64,000 nucleotides of DNA from positions 1 to 64,000 of the forward strand of contig NZ_JAHVAB010000029.1 of assembly GCF_019264445.1 (NCBI RefSeq). The letters are read 5' to 3'. Below, piece by piece: positions 35,683-46,002 of the stretch. Both the position numbers and the translations under genes were made by a program. Source of the stretch: Hydrogenophaga sp. (GTDB lineage: Bacteria > Pseudomonadota > Gammaproteobacteria > Burkholderiales > Burkholderiaceae_C). The notes below the pieces were generated by a model, which was given only the letters and a program-made list of their open reading frames with translations, was not told where the DNA came from and did not search any database. Each line of letters begins with the position of its first letter. Within the stretch, counting starts at the first letter, position 1.

Positions 35683-36879
35683 TCACCCGGGTGGACTCAG
35701 CACCGCGCCATACACCAGGCCGCGCATGAGCGAGCGGTAGTGCACCCGCTGGTTGGGCGCCTGCGCCATGAAGATGGCGAAGAGCGCCTGCGACGGGTCG
35801 ACAAAGAAGTGCGTGCCCCCGATGCCGCTCCAGTGGTAGGTGCCCACCGAGCCCGGCACGGGCGAGACGCCTGCGGCCGTGCGCACCGCAAAGCCCAGCC
35901 CGAAGCCATGGCCGGGCGGCAGCAGCGGGTTGTTGGCATGGGCCACGGCGCTGCCCAGGTGGTCGGCGGTCATCCAGGCCACGGTGTGGGGCGAGAGCAG
36001 GCGCTCGCCCTGCAGCTCACCGCCGTTGCACAGGCATTGCAGGAAGCGCGCGTAGTCGTGCAGGGTGGACATGAGCCCCCCGCCGCCCATCTCCAGCGCG
36101 GGCACTTCGCGCGGATCGTGCATGGGCATCTGGGTGCCGCCGTCGGGGTCGTGCTCAAACGCTTCGGCAATGCGGTGGTGCTGCGCCGGCGGCACAAAGA
36201 AGCCGGTCTCGTGCATGCCCAGGGGTTGCAGGATGGCTTCCCGCAGAAAGGTGCCCAGCGGCTGGCCGGTCACCACTTCGATCACGCGGCCCAGCACGTC
36301 GGTGGCGCGGCTGTAGGCCCAGGTGGTGCCGGGCTGGTGCGCCAGCGGCAGCGCGGCCAGGCGTTCGCACAGCTCGGCATTGGTCTGCTGGCGGCTGCCC
36401 AGGCCGGCTCGGGCGTAGAGCGCGTTCACATGGCCGTTGCCGGTGAACTCGTAGGTGAGGCCGGCGGTGTGGCGCAGCAGGTCTTGCACGGTGCTGGGTT
36501 GCGCAGCGGGCACCAGCGCCACGCCATGCGGCCCGGGCACCGCCACCTGCTGCTGCAGGAAGCCGGGCACATACAGGCCCACCGGGTCGCTCAGCAGCAG
36601 CCTGCCCTGCTCCACCAGCATGAGCGCGGCCACCGAGACGATGGGCTTGGTCATGGAGTAGATGCGGAAGATCGCATCGGTGCCCATGGCGTCATCTTGC
36701 GCGGGGTCGCGCCGGCCCACGGCGGCGTCCAGCACCACGCGGCCATGCCTTGCCACCAGCACGGCCGCGCCAGGCAGGCGGCCCCGGTCCACGTCGCGCT
36801 GGAGCGCCTGCACGATGCGCTGCGTGCGTTCAGGGCACAGCCCCACGTCGGCGGGTGCGGCGGTGGGCAGGCCGTGCAT
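35683..36879 (-). CDS. Beta-lactamase-family serine hydrolase (class C/EstB-like)
   Basis: A 398-residue serine hydrolase of the beta-lactamase/D-Ala-D-Ala carboxypeptidase superfamily. The nucleophile motif is S-x-x-K in RIYSMTKPIVSVAALML. A Tyr motif is in TTWAYSRATDVLG, and the YHWSGIGGTHFFVDP region stands for the third motif. No signal peptide is seen, so a cytoplasmic esterase (EstB-like) is more likely than an antibiotic-resistance enzyme. The start at 36879 (MHGLPTAAPADVGL) fits family length. It lies two bases after the MetE-like gene. Confidence 0.85.
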   Translation of the reverse strand: MHGLPTAAPADVGLCPERTQRIVQALQRDVDRGRLPGAAVLVARHGRVVLDAAVGRRDPAQDDAMGTDAIFRIYSMTKPIVSVAALMLVEQGRLLLSDPVGLYVPGFLQQQVAVPGPHGVALVPAAQPSTVQDLLRHTAGLTYEFTGNGHVNALYARAGLGSRQQTNAELCERLAALPLAHQPGTTWAYSRATDVLGRVIEVVTGQPLGTFLREAILQPLGMHETGFFVPPAQHHRIAEAFEHDPDGGTQMPMHDPREVPALEMGGGGLMSTLHDYARFLQCLCNGGELQGERLLSPHTVAWMTADHLGSAVAHANNPLLPPGHGFGLGFAVRTAAGVSPVPGSVGTYHWSGIGGTHFFVDPSQALFAIFMAQAPNQRVHYRSLMRGLVYGAVLSPPG

Positions 36880-36881
36880 GC

Positions 36882-37904
36882 TCAGCTGCCGTAGCGCTGG
36901 CGCGCCAGTGCGGCGCCCTGGGCCAGCGCTTCGAGCTTGGCCATGGCCACTTCGCGGCTCATGGGCGCCAGGCCGCAGTTGGTGCAGGCAATGAGCTTGT
37001 CCTTCGCCACGTACTGCAGCGCCAGGCCAATGGTGTCGGCCACCTGTTCGGGCGTTTCCACCACGTCGCTGGCCACATCGATCACGCCCACCATCACCTG
37101 CTTGCCTTCGAGCAGCTTCATGAGCTCGGGCGGCACATGGGATTGGAAGCACTCCAGGCTCACCTGGTCGATGCGGCTCTTGGCCAGCGCGGGGAACACC
37201 TGTTCGTACTGGCGCCACTGGTCGCCCAGAGTTTCCTTCCACTTCACGTTGGCTTCAATGCCGTAGCCGTAGCAGATGTGCACGGCGGTGGTGCAGGTCA
37301 GGCCCTGTGCGGCCCGCTCCAGCGCGGCCACGCCCCAGTCGGCCGCCTCGGCCATGTAGACGTTGAAGGCGGGTTCGTCGAACTGGATGATGTCCACGCC
37401 GTCGGCCTGCAGGGCCAGCGCTTCCTGGTTGAGCAGTTCGGCAAAGGCCATGGCCATCTTGACCTTGTCGCCGTAGAAGCGGTCGGCCACGGTGTCGACG
37501 ATGGTCATGGGCCCGGGCAAGGTGAACTTGAGCTTCTTCTTCGTGTGCTGGCGCGCCAGCTGCGCTTCGAAGGCGTGCACGCGCCCTTTCAGGCGCAGCG
37601 GTGCCACCACTTGCGGCACTTGCGCGTCGTAGCGGTTGTTGCGGATGCCCATGGTGACCTTGTTGACGAAGTCGATGCCTTCGACGTGCTCCACAAAGCC
37701 GTGCACGAAGTGCTGGCGCGCCTGCTCGCCGTCGCCGATCACGTCCAGCCCGGCGTCTTCCTGCGCCTTGATCCACAGCAGCGTGGCGTCGGCCTTGGCT
37801 TGCAGCAGTTCAGCGCCTTGCGCTTTCCATTGCGGCCAAAGTTTTTGCGTTTCGGCCAGCCAGGCGGGTTTGGGCAGGCTGCCTGCAATCGCGGTGTCAA
37901 ACAT
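36882..37904 (-). CDS. MetE-like cobalamin-independent methyltransferase (C-terminal domain only)
   Basis: A 340-residue protein matching only the catalytic C-terminal barrel of MetE, less than half the length of full MetE. It lacks the N-terminal folate-binding duplicate. Zinc ligands are visible: His and Cys in VHICYGYG and a further Cys in CTNCGLAP. The family (core MetE or MesD-like) transfers methyl groups to homocysteine, sometimes from donors other than folate and with small redox partners. AGGAG precedes the ATG. The downstream serine hydrolase begins two bases after its stop. Confidence 0.85.
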   Translation of the reverse strand: MFDTAIAGSLPKPAWLAETQKLWPQWKAQGAELLQAKADATLLWIKAQEDAGLDVIGDGEQARQHFVHGFVEHVEGIDFVNKVTMGIRNNRYDAQVPQVVAPLRLKGRVHAFEAQLARQHTKKKLKFTLPGPMTIVDTVADRFYGDKVKMAMAFAELLNQEALALQADGVDIIQFDEPAFNVYMAEAADWGVAALERAAQGLTCTTAVHICYGYGIEANVKWKETLGDQWRQYEQVFPALAKSRIDQVSLECFQSHVPPELMKLLEGKQVMVGVIDVASDVVETPEQVADTIGLALQYVAKDKLIACTNCGLAPMSREVAMAKLEALAQGAALARQRYGS

Positions 37905-37979
37905 GGGGTCTCCTGTGGGGTTCTGAAGGGCCGGGGCATCTTAGCCACGCAGGCCACACAGCGTGCGCTGCGGGTGAAT

Positions 37980-38411
37980 TCACCCGGGCACGCGCACCAG
38001 CGTGACCGGCACCGGCGAGCGTTGCACGATCTCTTGCGACACCGAACCCAGCACCGCCGAGCGCAGACCACCGCCATGCGTGCTCATGAAGACGGCGTCA
38101 CAGCCGTGTCGCTCGATGATCTCGGCGAGCTGCTGCGCGGCGTCGCCACTCGCCATGGCCGACTCCACCTGCACGCCGGCCGCGCTCAGCAGGGCCACGG
38201 CCGGGCGCAAGAGATCGCGCGCGGCCGATTCGCTCACCTTCTGCAAGACGCCCGGATCGTGCGCCACCACCATTTCATAGAGGTTGGCCGACGCCTGCAC
38301 ATTGGCCACCACGAAGCGCGCCTTCAGGCCAGCGCCCACCAGCCGCAAGGCGTGGTGCACGGCCAGCAGCGCGTGCGAAGAGCCGTCGATGGGGATGAGG
38401 ATTTTCAGCAT
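37980..38411 (-). CDS. Universal stress protein (UspA family)
   Basis: A 143-residue UspA-domain protein. It starts KILIPIDGSSHALLAV and has the nucleotide-binding motif STHGGGLRSAVLGSVSQEI, close to the G-x2-G-x9-G-(S/T) pattern of ATP-binding members. It overlaps the preceding kinase gene by seven bases, so its synthesis is coupled to that sensor. Usp proteins respond to starvation and redox stress; its role here is inferred only from the operon. Confidence 0.9.
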   Translation of the reverse strand: MLKILIPIDGSSHALLAVHHALRLVGAGLKARFVVANVQASANLYEMVVAHDPGVLQKVSESAARDLLRPAVALLSAAGVQVESAMASGDAAQQLAEIIERHGCDAVFMSTHGGGLRSAVLGSVSQEIVQRSPVPVTLVRVPG

Positions 38412-41056
38412 GGGAACTCCATATAGAAAGTGGCACCCTGACCGGGCTGGCTCTCGGCCCACACGCGCCCACCCATGCGCTGCACGGCCTTGGCCACCAG
38501 CGCCAGGCCCACGCCAGTGCCCGCGTAGTCCTCGGCGCGCTGCAGGCGCTGAAAGATGCCGAAGATGCGGTCGTGGTACTTCATGTCGAACCCCACGCCG
38601 TTGTCGCGCACCCAGAGCAAGCGCCGCTCGGGCTCGCTGCGCGCGCCGATTTCCACCTGCGGCTGCGCCTGGCTCTGGCTGAACTTGATGGCGTTGCCCA
38701 CCAGGTTGCGCAGCGCCACCGCCAGCCCTTCGCGGTCCAGCTGCAGCGTCATGGGTTCGAGCCGTTGCGTGACCACGGTGCGTGAGGCGGTGATGTCGGC
38801 CGCGTGGCCTTCGAGCACCAGCTCCACCAGCTGCTGCAGGTCCACCTGCTGCTGCTCCATGGTGCGCCGCTCCATGCGCGAGTAGTCCAGCAGGTCGGAG
38901 ATCAGTGCACCCATCTGCTGCACACCACGGCGAATGCGGTGGATGAACTGGCGGCCTTCTTCGTCCAGCCGCGCGCCATGCTCTTCCTGGAGCAGCTGGC
39001 TGTAGCCATCGATGCCGCGCAGCGGCGCCTTCAGGTCGTGCGAGACGGTGTACGAAAACGCCTCGAGCTCGCGGTTGGCCGCGCTCAGCTGTTCGGTGCG
39101 CTCGACCACGCGCTGCTCCAGCCGGGCGTTGATGCGCTCCAGGTTGGTCTGCGCGTGCCGCAGCTGCGTGATGTCCAGCAGGATGCCGCTGTAGTGGAAG
39201 CCGGCGCCATCGGGCAAGGCGCGGCATTCCACGCTGCCCCGGAACCAGCGCTCCGGGCCCAGCGCGGGATGGCGGCGGAACTCGGCATGGCGGCGCCCGG
39301 CGCGCGCCGGCCCGGTGCGCATGAAACGATCGGCCCGCTCGCGGTCTTCGGGGTGCAGGCAGTCGAGGTACGCCTTCAGGTCGGGCGGCGGGCCCAGCGC
39401 TTCGTCGCGGCCGATGTTGCGGTACATCTGGCGCGACCACCACACGTGCCGGGTGTGCGTGTCGTACAGCCAGCTGCCCAGCCCGGCCATGGCCTCGGCC
39501 TGCTCGAGCAGCCGCTTCTGGTCGCTCAGTGCCTGGCTGGTCTGCAGGCGCTCGGTGATGTCCTGCACGGTGGCAAACAGGTGCTTGAGCGTGCCGTCGG
39601 GGTCGCGCACCGCGCGCACATGGATCTCGGTGTGCACCAGACTGCCGTCCATGCGCCAGTAGCGCTTCTGCATCTGGTAGCTGTCGATCTCTCCAGCCTT
39701 CATCTGCTCGAACAGCACGAGGTTGCGCTCCAGATCCGGCGCTGGCGTCATCTCGCTCCAGGTCATCTTCAGGAGTTGCTCGCGCGGGTAGCCCATGATC
39801 TCGCACAGCCGGTCATTGACCTGCATCCACCGCGTGCTGTGCGGTGACGAGATGGCCATGCCGATCAGGGGCAGTTCGTAGAACAGCCGCTGGAACTCGG
39901 CCTGCTCGCGCTGGGCGATCTGCGCCTCTTTCTGCACGGTGATGTCGAGCAACACACCGCTGATGCCGGTGACCCGTCCCTGCGCATCGCGCGTGAGCGA
40001 GCTGCGGTCGTCGATCCAGATCCAGCGGCCGTCGGCACAGCGCAGGCGGTATTCCTGGCGGTAGTGGTCGGGTCCGTGGTCGATGTAGTGGTCGATCTCG
40101 CGGTTGACCTGGGCGACATCGTCGGGGTGGATCAGGTCGTCGTAGGTCATGCGCCCCTGCAACAGCGGCTCGGGCGCGTAACCCCATTGGGCAATCGACG
40201 GGCTCACATAGTGAATGGGGCAGCCCACCACGTTGAACCACTCGATGACCACCAGCGGCGAGCGGTCCACCACGTCGTTGAGGCGCTGGAGCTGGGCGTG
40301 GCTGGCCTGCAGGCGCTCGGCCATGCGGTCGGCCGCCGCGCCGATCAGCGCCAGCTCGTCACGGCCCTGCAGCCCGGTGCGCGCCTGCAGGTGGCCTTCG
40401 CCCATGGTCGTGAGGGCACGGGCCAGCTGTTCGGCGCGGCGGAACCACACCCGGTGCAGCAACAGGGCCAGCAGGCCCACCAGCACCGCCAGCACCACGC
40501 CTTCGTTCACCACCTGCCTGCGCAGGCCCGCCAGCCGCACGGCCATGGGTTGGCTCAGGTCGACCACCGTGACCAGCTCTCGCCCCGGCTCCAGCGCCGC
40601 GCGCCCGAACAGCAGCGACGAGCCCGGGGGACGCACCACCTGCAAGGTCGCCCCCGTCGTCGCCCCCTCCCACAAGGCCTGCATGCCCTGGAGCTCCGGG
40701 TGGAGGCTCTGCACATCGGTGAAGGCCATGCCGATGTCGGTGCGCTTGAGCGAGGCCAGCACCACGCCCTTGTCGTCGACCAGATGGGCGTGCTGCATGC
40801 CGCTGTACAGACCCAGGCTGCCCACCAGCCGGCGCACCAGCATCGGGTTGGCATTGCCGCCTTCGGCACTCAGGCGGCTTTGCTCGGCGCCCAGGCGTTC
40901 GCGCAGGCGCCGCGATTCGTTCTCGGTCACCTGCTGATCCACCTGGCGCCATTGAAAGCCCAGGTTGACGGCGGTGGTGGTGAGCGCGAATGCCGCCAGC
41001 AGCAACGGTGCAAGCCAGCGCGCGGGCAATGAGAGCAGGCGCGCCACCGGCTTCAT
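38405..41056 (-). CDS. Membrane sensor histidine kinase with three PAS domains
   Basis: An 883-residue kinase. An N-terminal membrane helix (about 12-32), an extracytoplasmic region and a second helix (about 185-203) come first. A HAMP segment and three consecutive PAS/PAC units follow (about 250-375, 380-505 and 510-640). The HisKA is of bacteriophytochrome type, with the phospho-His in FSYTVSHDLKAPLRGIDGYS. The HATPase has VRDNGVGFDMKY and GTGVGLALVAKAV. There is no receiver and no response regulator gene next to it. It is coupled by ATGA to an upstream binding lipoprotein and by a seven-base overlap to a downstream uspA. Confidence 0.93.
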   Translation of the reverse strand: MKPVARLLSLPARWLAPLLLAAFALTTTAVNLGFQWRQVDQQVTENESRRLRERLGAEQSRLSAEGGNANPMLVRRLVGSLGLYSGMQHAHLVDDKGVVLASLKRTDIGMAFTDVQSLHPELQGMQALWEGATTGATLQVVRPPGSSLLFGRAALEPGRELVTVVDLSQPMAVRLAGLRRQVVNEGVVLAVLVGLLALLLHRVWFRRAEQLARALTTMGEGHLQARTGLQGRDELALIGAAADRMAERLQASHAQLQRLNDVVDRSPLVVIEWFNVVGCPIHYVSPSIAQWGYAPEPLLQGRMTYDDLIHPDDVAQVNREIDHYIDHGPDHYRQEYRLRCADGRWIWIDDRSSLTRDAQGRVTGISGVLLDITVQKEAQIAQREQAEFQRLFYELPLIGMAISSPHSTRWMQVNDRLCEIMGYPREQLLKMTWSEMTPAPDLERNLVLFEQMKAGEIDSYQMQKRYWRMDGSLVHTEIHVRAVRDPDGTLKHLFATVQDITERLQTSQALSDQKRLLEQAEAMAGLGSWLYDTHTRHVWWSRQMYRNIGRDEALGPPPDLKAYLDCLHPEDRERADRFMRTGPARAGRRHAEFRRHPALGPERWFRGSVECRALPDGAGFHYSGILLDITQLRHAQTNLERINARLEQRVVERTEQLSAANRELEAFSYTVSHDLKAPLRGIDGYSQLLQEEHGARLDEEGRQFIHRIRRGVQQMGALISDLLDYSRMERRTMEQQQVDLQQLVELVLEGHAADITASRTVVTQRLEPMTLQLDREGLAVALRNLVGNAIKFSQSQAQPQVEIGARSEPERRLLWVRDNGVGFDMKYHDRIFGIFQRLQRAEDYAGTGVGLALVAKAVQRMGGRVWAESQPGQGATFYMEFPC

Positions 41057-42111
41057 GGCAGTGGTTGGGCGTCGCGCGCCCGCACTGCGGGCCCGGTGTC
41101 AATCAGGTTCGCCCAGTTCGGCGGCTCGCGCAGCAGGCCCAGCTCCTGCAGCAGCTGGGCCATGTCGCTGCTTTGCTGCGCCAGCAGCGGCGGCTGGCCG
41201 CTGAGCAGCGCCAACGATTCGGCAGGCGAGTAGAAACGCAGGCCTTGCTGCACCGACTGGTACTGCGCGGGGGTCAGCTCAGCCCCGGGGGCCATGGAGG
41301 CGGCCGCGCCCTGCGGGTCGAGCTGCATCACATTCAGGCCGGCGGCCCACACGCCCATGAGCGCGTCCACCGCCTCGGGGCGCTCCTCCAGCACCTCGTT
41401 GCGCACCACCAGCACGTCCACGATCTGGCCGGGCATCTCGCGGCTGTCAAAGATGGGGCGGTAGCCGAGCGCCTGGATCGGGCCGTTCATGGGTGCGTAG
41501 CTCACCGCAGCGGCCACGCGGTCGCTCAGCAGCGCCGTCAGGTGCTGCGTGGCGTCCATGCGCACCACGGTCACATCGTCCTGGCGCAGGCGGGCCTTGC
41601 GCAGCAGGCGCTCCAGCATGAGGGTGGCCACGGTGGCGTCTTCCGCCGCAATGGCCTCGCCACGCAGCTGCTGCAGGCTGGTGATGCGCGGTGCGGCCAC
41701 CACCATGTCGGCTCCGGCCGAGGTGTCCAGCAGGGCGACGATGCGCACCCCGAACCCGCTGTCGACCAGCCGCAGGGCTTCGTCCAGCGTGAGGCCGGCG
41801 GCGTCCAGCAGGCCGTTGCGCAGATGGCGCACCGCCTCGGCGCTGGACACCAGCTCCACCACCTTGACCTTCAGCGCATCGATCGCCTCGCGGTCGCGGG
41901 CCAGCACCAGCGGGTCATACCCCACCCAGGTATTGACCCCCACCATCAGCGGCGGCTGCGCGGGCTCGCTGCAGGCCAGCGCACCCAGCGCCACCACAAG
42001 GGACAGCCAGCGCAGGCTCCGGCGGGCGCGCGCCATCCACGGCCGCCCGCTCACGCTGCGTCCGCCTGGCATTGCGCCGGATTCATCTCTCGCTCTCGCC
42101 CCATCGCTCAT
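41053..42111 (-). CDS. SsuA/THI5-like substrate-binding lipoprotein
   Basis: A periplasmic binding protein of the nitrate/taurine/thiamine-precursor type (VGVNTWVGYDPLVLARD, then SSAEAVRHLRNGLLDAAGLT). Up to 352 residues; the likely start is the ATG at 42036 (MARARRSLRWLSL), because it gives a signal sequence ending GALAC with a Cys for lipid attachment, though the lipobox is imperfect. ATGs at 42111 and 42072 are alternatives. No permease or ATPase gene accompanies it; instead its stop overlaps the start of the sensor kinase. A role in ligand delivery to that kinase is inferred. Confidence 0.82.
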   Translation of the reverse strand: MSDGARARDESGAMPGGRSVSGRPWMARARRSLRWLSLVVALGALACSEPAQPPLMVGVNTWVGYDPLVLARDREAIDALKVKVVELVSSAEAVRHLRNGLLDAAGLTLDEALRLVDSGFGVRIVALLDTSAGADMVVAAPRITSLQQLRGEAIAAEDATVATLMLERLLRKARLRQDDVTVVRMDATQHLTALLSDRVAAAVSYAPMNGPIQALGYRPIFDSREMPGQIVDVLVVRNEVLEERPEAVDALMGVWAAGLNVMQLDPQGAAASMAPGAELTPAQYQSVQQGLRFYSPAESLALLSGQPPLLAQQSSDMAQLLQELGLLREPPNWANLIDTGPAVRARDAQPLP

Positions 42112-42159
42112 GAAAACATTCTGGCAGCTTCAGGGGGCTTTTCCGCAGTGGAAACTGCC

Positions 42160-42174
42160 AATGTTGACAACATT
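42160..42174. promoter_or_regulatory. Operator-like palindrome in a divergent intergenic region
   Basis: AATGTTG-A-CAACATT is a perfect 7-1-7 inverted repeat. A second, imperfect one (GCAGT-ggaa-ACTGC) lies just to its left, at about 42145-42158. It is between the lipoprotein/kinase/Usp operon (leftward) and the ABC exporter operon (rightward) and could control either. No regulator gene is adjacent. Confidence 0.5.
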
Positions 42175-42254
42175 CCCGCTGCGCACCCCATACCCCCGTC
42201 CCCATAAGAGCGGCAGGCAATGAACTTTTCCCGGCTTTTCAAACCCCACGGCGC

Positions 42255-42936
<682 letters not shown>

Positions 42937-42953
<17 letters not shown>

Positions 42954-45447
42954 CCTGGCCTGGCGCGACCTGCGCGCCAGCGGCCGGCACCTCTGGATCT
43001 TCTGCGCCTGTCTGGTGCTGGGTGTGGCGCTGGTGGCCGCTGGCGGCGGCCTGTACCGCCAGGTGGCCGACTCGCTGCAGAACGACGCACGCCAGCTGTT
43101 TGGCGGCGACCTCAACATTGAGAACAGCCAGCCCCTGAGCCCCGAGGTGCTGGCCTGGATGGGCGAGCGCGGCACGGTGTCGCGCGTGGTGGAGTTGCGC
43201 ACCATGCTGCGCGTGGCCGATGGCCGCGCCCAGCTCATCGAGCTGCAAAGCGCGGACGCGCGCTACCCGCTCTACGGCACCGTGGAGCTGGCCCCGGCCG
43301 GCGACCTCGCCAGCACCCTGGCCCAGCGCGACGGGCAATGGGGTGCAGCACTGGACGGCGCCCTCGCACAGCGCCTGGGCCTGGCGGTCGGCGACCGCGT
43401 GGAGGTGGGCGACCTCACACTGACGGTGCGCGCCGTGGTGCAGCGCCAGCCCGACCGCAGCCTGCGCGCCGACTGGAGCGGCGCGCCCGTGCTGGTGGCC
43501 GATGGCGCGCTGCAGGCCACCGGCCTGGTGCAGCCGCTCAGCCGGGTCGAGTACCAGTACCGCGTGCGCACCGGACTGGCGCCCGCCGTGTGGCGCGACG
43601 CCTTCGTCGCGGCTTTCCCCACGCTCGATGCCGAGGTGCGCACGTTTGAAGAGCGCAGCGAACGCATGGCCGAGGTGCTGGGGCAGGTCGGCTCGGGCCT
43701 GCTGCTGATCGGCTTCTCGGCCTTGTTCATTGGCGGCCTGGGCGTGTTCAACAGCGTGCAGGCCTACCTGCAGGGCAAGCTCGGCACCCTCGCCACGCTG
43801 CGCGCGCTCGGCCTGCGCGACCGCCGGCTGGCCGCCCTGGTGCTGCTGCAGGTGCTCATGCTCGCGCTGCTCTCCAGCGGCGTGGGCGTGCTGGTGGGCA
43901 ATGCGCTGGCGCTGGCCGGCACCTGGGCCGCGGCGCAGCGCCTGCCGCTGGCACCGCTGTGGCAGGCGCTGTGGCTGCCATCGCTGGTGGCACTGGGTTT
44001 CGGGGTGTTGACCGCGCTGGCGTTTGCCTTGCCTGCGCTGGGGCGCGCGCTCTCGGTGTCACCGGCCGCGCTCTTTCGCGGGCTGGACGGCAGCGGCCTG
44101 CGCACGCCCAGGCGCGCCTGGGCGCTGACCGCGCTGGCCGCCGGCACGGTGGCCGCGCTGCTGGTGGCCAGCGTGCCCGATGCGCGGTTTGGCCTGGCAT
44201 TTGTGGCGGCCACGGTGGTGCTGCTCGCGCTGCTCGACGGCCTCACGCGGCTGCTGCGCCGCGGTGCACGCGCCCTGCTCGCACGGCCCGGCGCGCCGCT
44301 GCCGCTGGCGCTGCGCATGGCCCTGGCCGGTCTGCAGCGCGCCGATTCGCCGCTGCGCGCCGCCCTGCTCTCGCTGGGCGCGGCGCTCGCGCTGCTCGTG
44401 GCCTGCACGCTCGTGGTGGCTTCGCTGCTGCGCGCCGTGAACGAAACCGTGCCCGACAACGCCCCCGCGCTGGTCTTCTACGACGTGCAGACAGAGCAGA
44501 TCCCGCTGCTGCAAGCCACGCTGCGGGCCCAGCCCGGCCCGAGCCGGCTCACCACCGCGCCGCTGGTGCTGGGCCGCCTGGTGGAAGTGAATGGCGAAGC
44601 GCTGCGCGACAGCGCCGAAGGCGCGCGCGTGCGCGAGGCGCGTGACGAACAGAAGCTGAGCAACCGCGCCGGCAACATCGACGACGTGGTGATTCGCGAT
44701 GGCGCCTGGTGGCCCGAGAACCACACCGGTGCCCCGCTGGTGGCCATGGAAGACCGCGAAGCCGACGAGCTGGGCCTGCAGGTGGGCGACCGCCTGGTGT
44801 TTGACGTGCTGGGGGCACCCGTGCAGGCCGAGCTGGCGGCCATCTACACGCAGCGCCGCATGCAGGCGCGCCTGTGGCTCGAAGCCATCTTCAGCGACGG
44901 TGTGCTGGACCCGCACATCACGCGCCACGTGGGCGCGGCCTACCTCGGCGCCGACGGCGCCCTCGCCGCGCAGGACGCGCTGGCCGCTGCCGCGCCCAAC
45001 ATCGCCACCGTGCGCACCGAATCGCTGCTGCGCGAAACGCGGGCGCTGATGGCGCGCGCCAGCGGCGGGCTGGCGCTGGTGGCCGGTGTGTGCCTGGCCG
45101 CCAGCCTGCTGGTGCTCGCCAGCGTGGTCGCCAGCAGCCGCACGCGGCAGGTGTACGACGCCACCGTGATGCACGCGCTGGGCGCACGGCACGGCACGCT
45201 GCGCCAGGTGCTTTGCTGGGAATACGCGCTGCTCGCGCTGGTGACCGCCGGCTTTGCCATGCTGGCCGGCGGCGCGCTGGCCACCGGCTTGCTGCGCTGG
45301 CGCCTGGACCTTGACCCCACTGGCCTGTACTGGACGGGCGCGCTCACCGCGCTGGGTGTGTCGGCCATCAGCCTCGGGCTGGGAGCGCGCTACCTGCTGG
45401 CGCACATGCGCCTGAGCCCGGCGCTGCTGCTGCGCAGCGGGGCGTGA
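42937..45447 (+). CDS. Large FtsX-type ABC permease (YbbP-like)
   Basis: An 836-residue permease with the YbbP layout: an N-terminal helix, a large periplasmic domain, and two FtsX-type domains (about 260-370 and 715-830), each with three to four membrane helices. An extra helix pair lies near the middle. Motifs include GGLGVFNSVQAYLQGKLGTL and ASSRTRQVYDATVMHALGAR. The ATG at 42937 overlaps the ATPase gene. Together they form a complete exporter. Confidence 0.9.
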
Positions 45448-45463
45448 GGCACCGCCGCGCCGC

Positions 45464-45871
45464 TTACTTCTTCACGGTCATGCCGTCCTGCACGCGCTGC
45501 ACGCCTTGAACGGCCTTGGCGAGCTCCACCGCGCGGTCGGCCTGCATCTTGTTGTCGACCACACCGGCGAGCTGCACCTCGCCGCCCACGGTGGTGACCG
45601 AAATGTCGGTGCCCTTGACCGCCTCGTCGGCCAGCAGCGCGGTCTTCACCTTGGTGGTGATCACAGTGTCGTCGACCTTCTCGCCCAGGGTGGTGGTGGC
45701 CGGCGCGTTGGGCGCTGGGATGGCCGCCGGGGCTTCGGCCGGCGCCGCCACGGGCGGTGGCGAGGGCGGGGCATCCATCGGCGTTTCTTTCTTGCCGCAG
45801 GCGACCAGGGCGGTCAGGGCGAGCGCGACCGCCAAAGCGCCGATCGCTCGATCAGGTTGTGATGTGCGCAT
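45464..45871 (-). CDS. BON-domain lipoprotein
   Basis: A 135-residue protein with a signal sequence ending LVAC-GKK, a perfect lipobox. A Pro/Ala-rich linker follows, then one BON domain (DDTVITTKVKTALLADEAVK, VTTVGGEVQLAGVVDNKMQ and GVQRVQDGMTVKK). BON lipoproteins associate with the envelope under osmotic or other stress. AGGAG lies before the ATG at 45871. It converges on the ABC permease gene. Confidence 0.9.
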   Translation of the reverse strand: MRTSQPDRAIGALAVALALTALVACGKKETPMDAPPSPPPVAAPAEAPAAIPAPNAPATTTLGEKVDDTVITTKVKTALLADEAVKGTDISVTTVGGEVQLAGVVDNKMQADRAVELAKAVQGVQRVQDGMTVKK

Positions 45872-46002
45872 GTGACTTCTCCTGAAGAGGTCCCCCGAAA
45901 GTAGGGACCCGGCGTCCACTGTCGCGCCTGGGCGCCAGCGCGTCGGTTCGCCAGCGCACACAAGGCCGGCGCGCACCCCACGGAACAATGCGACACTGCC
46001 CC

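Noticed and set aside
35683-36879. Antibiotic-resistance beta-lactamase
   Set aside because: The S-x-x-K motif is present but there is no signal peptide, and the family is dominated by esterases. No resistance context is seen.
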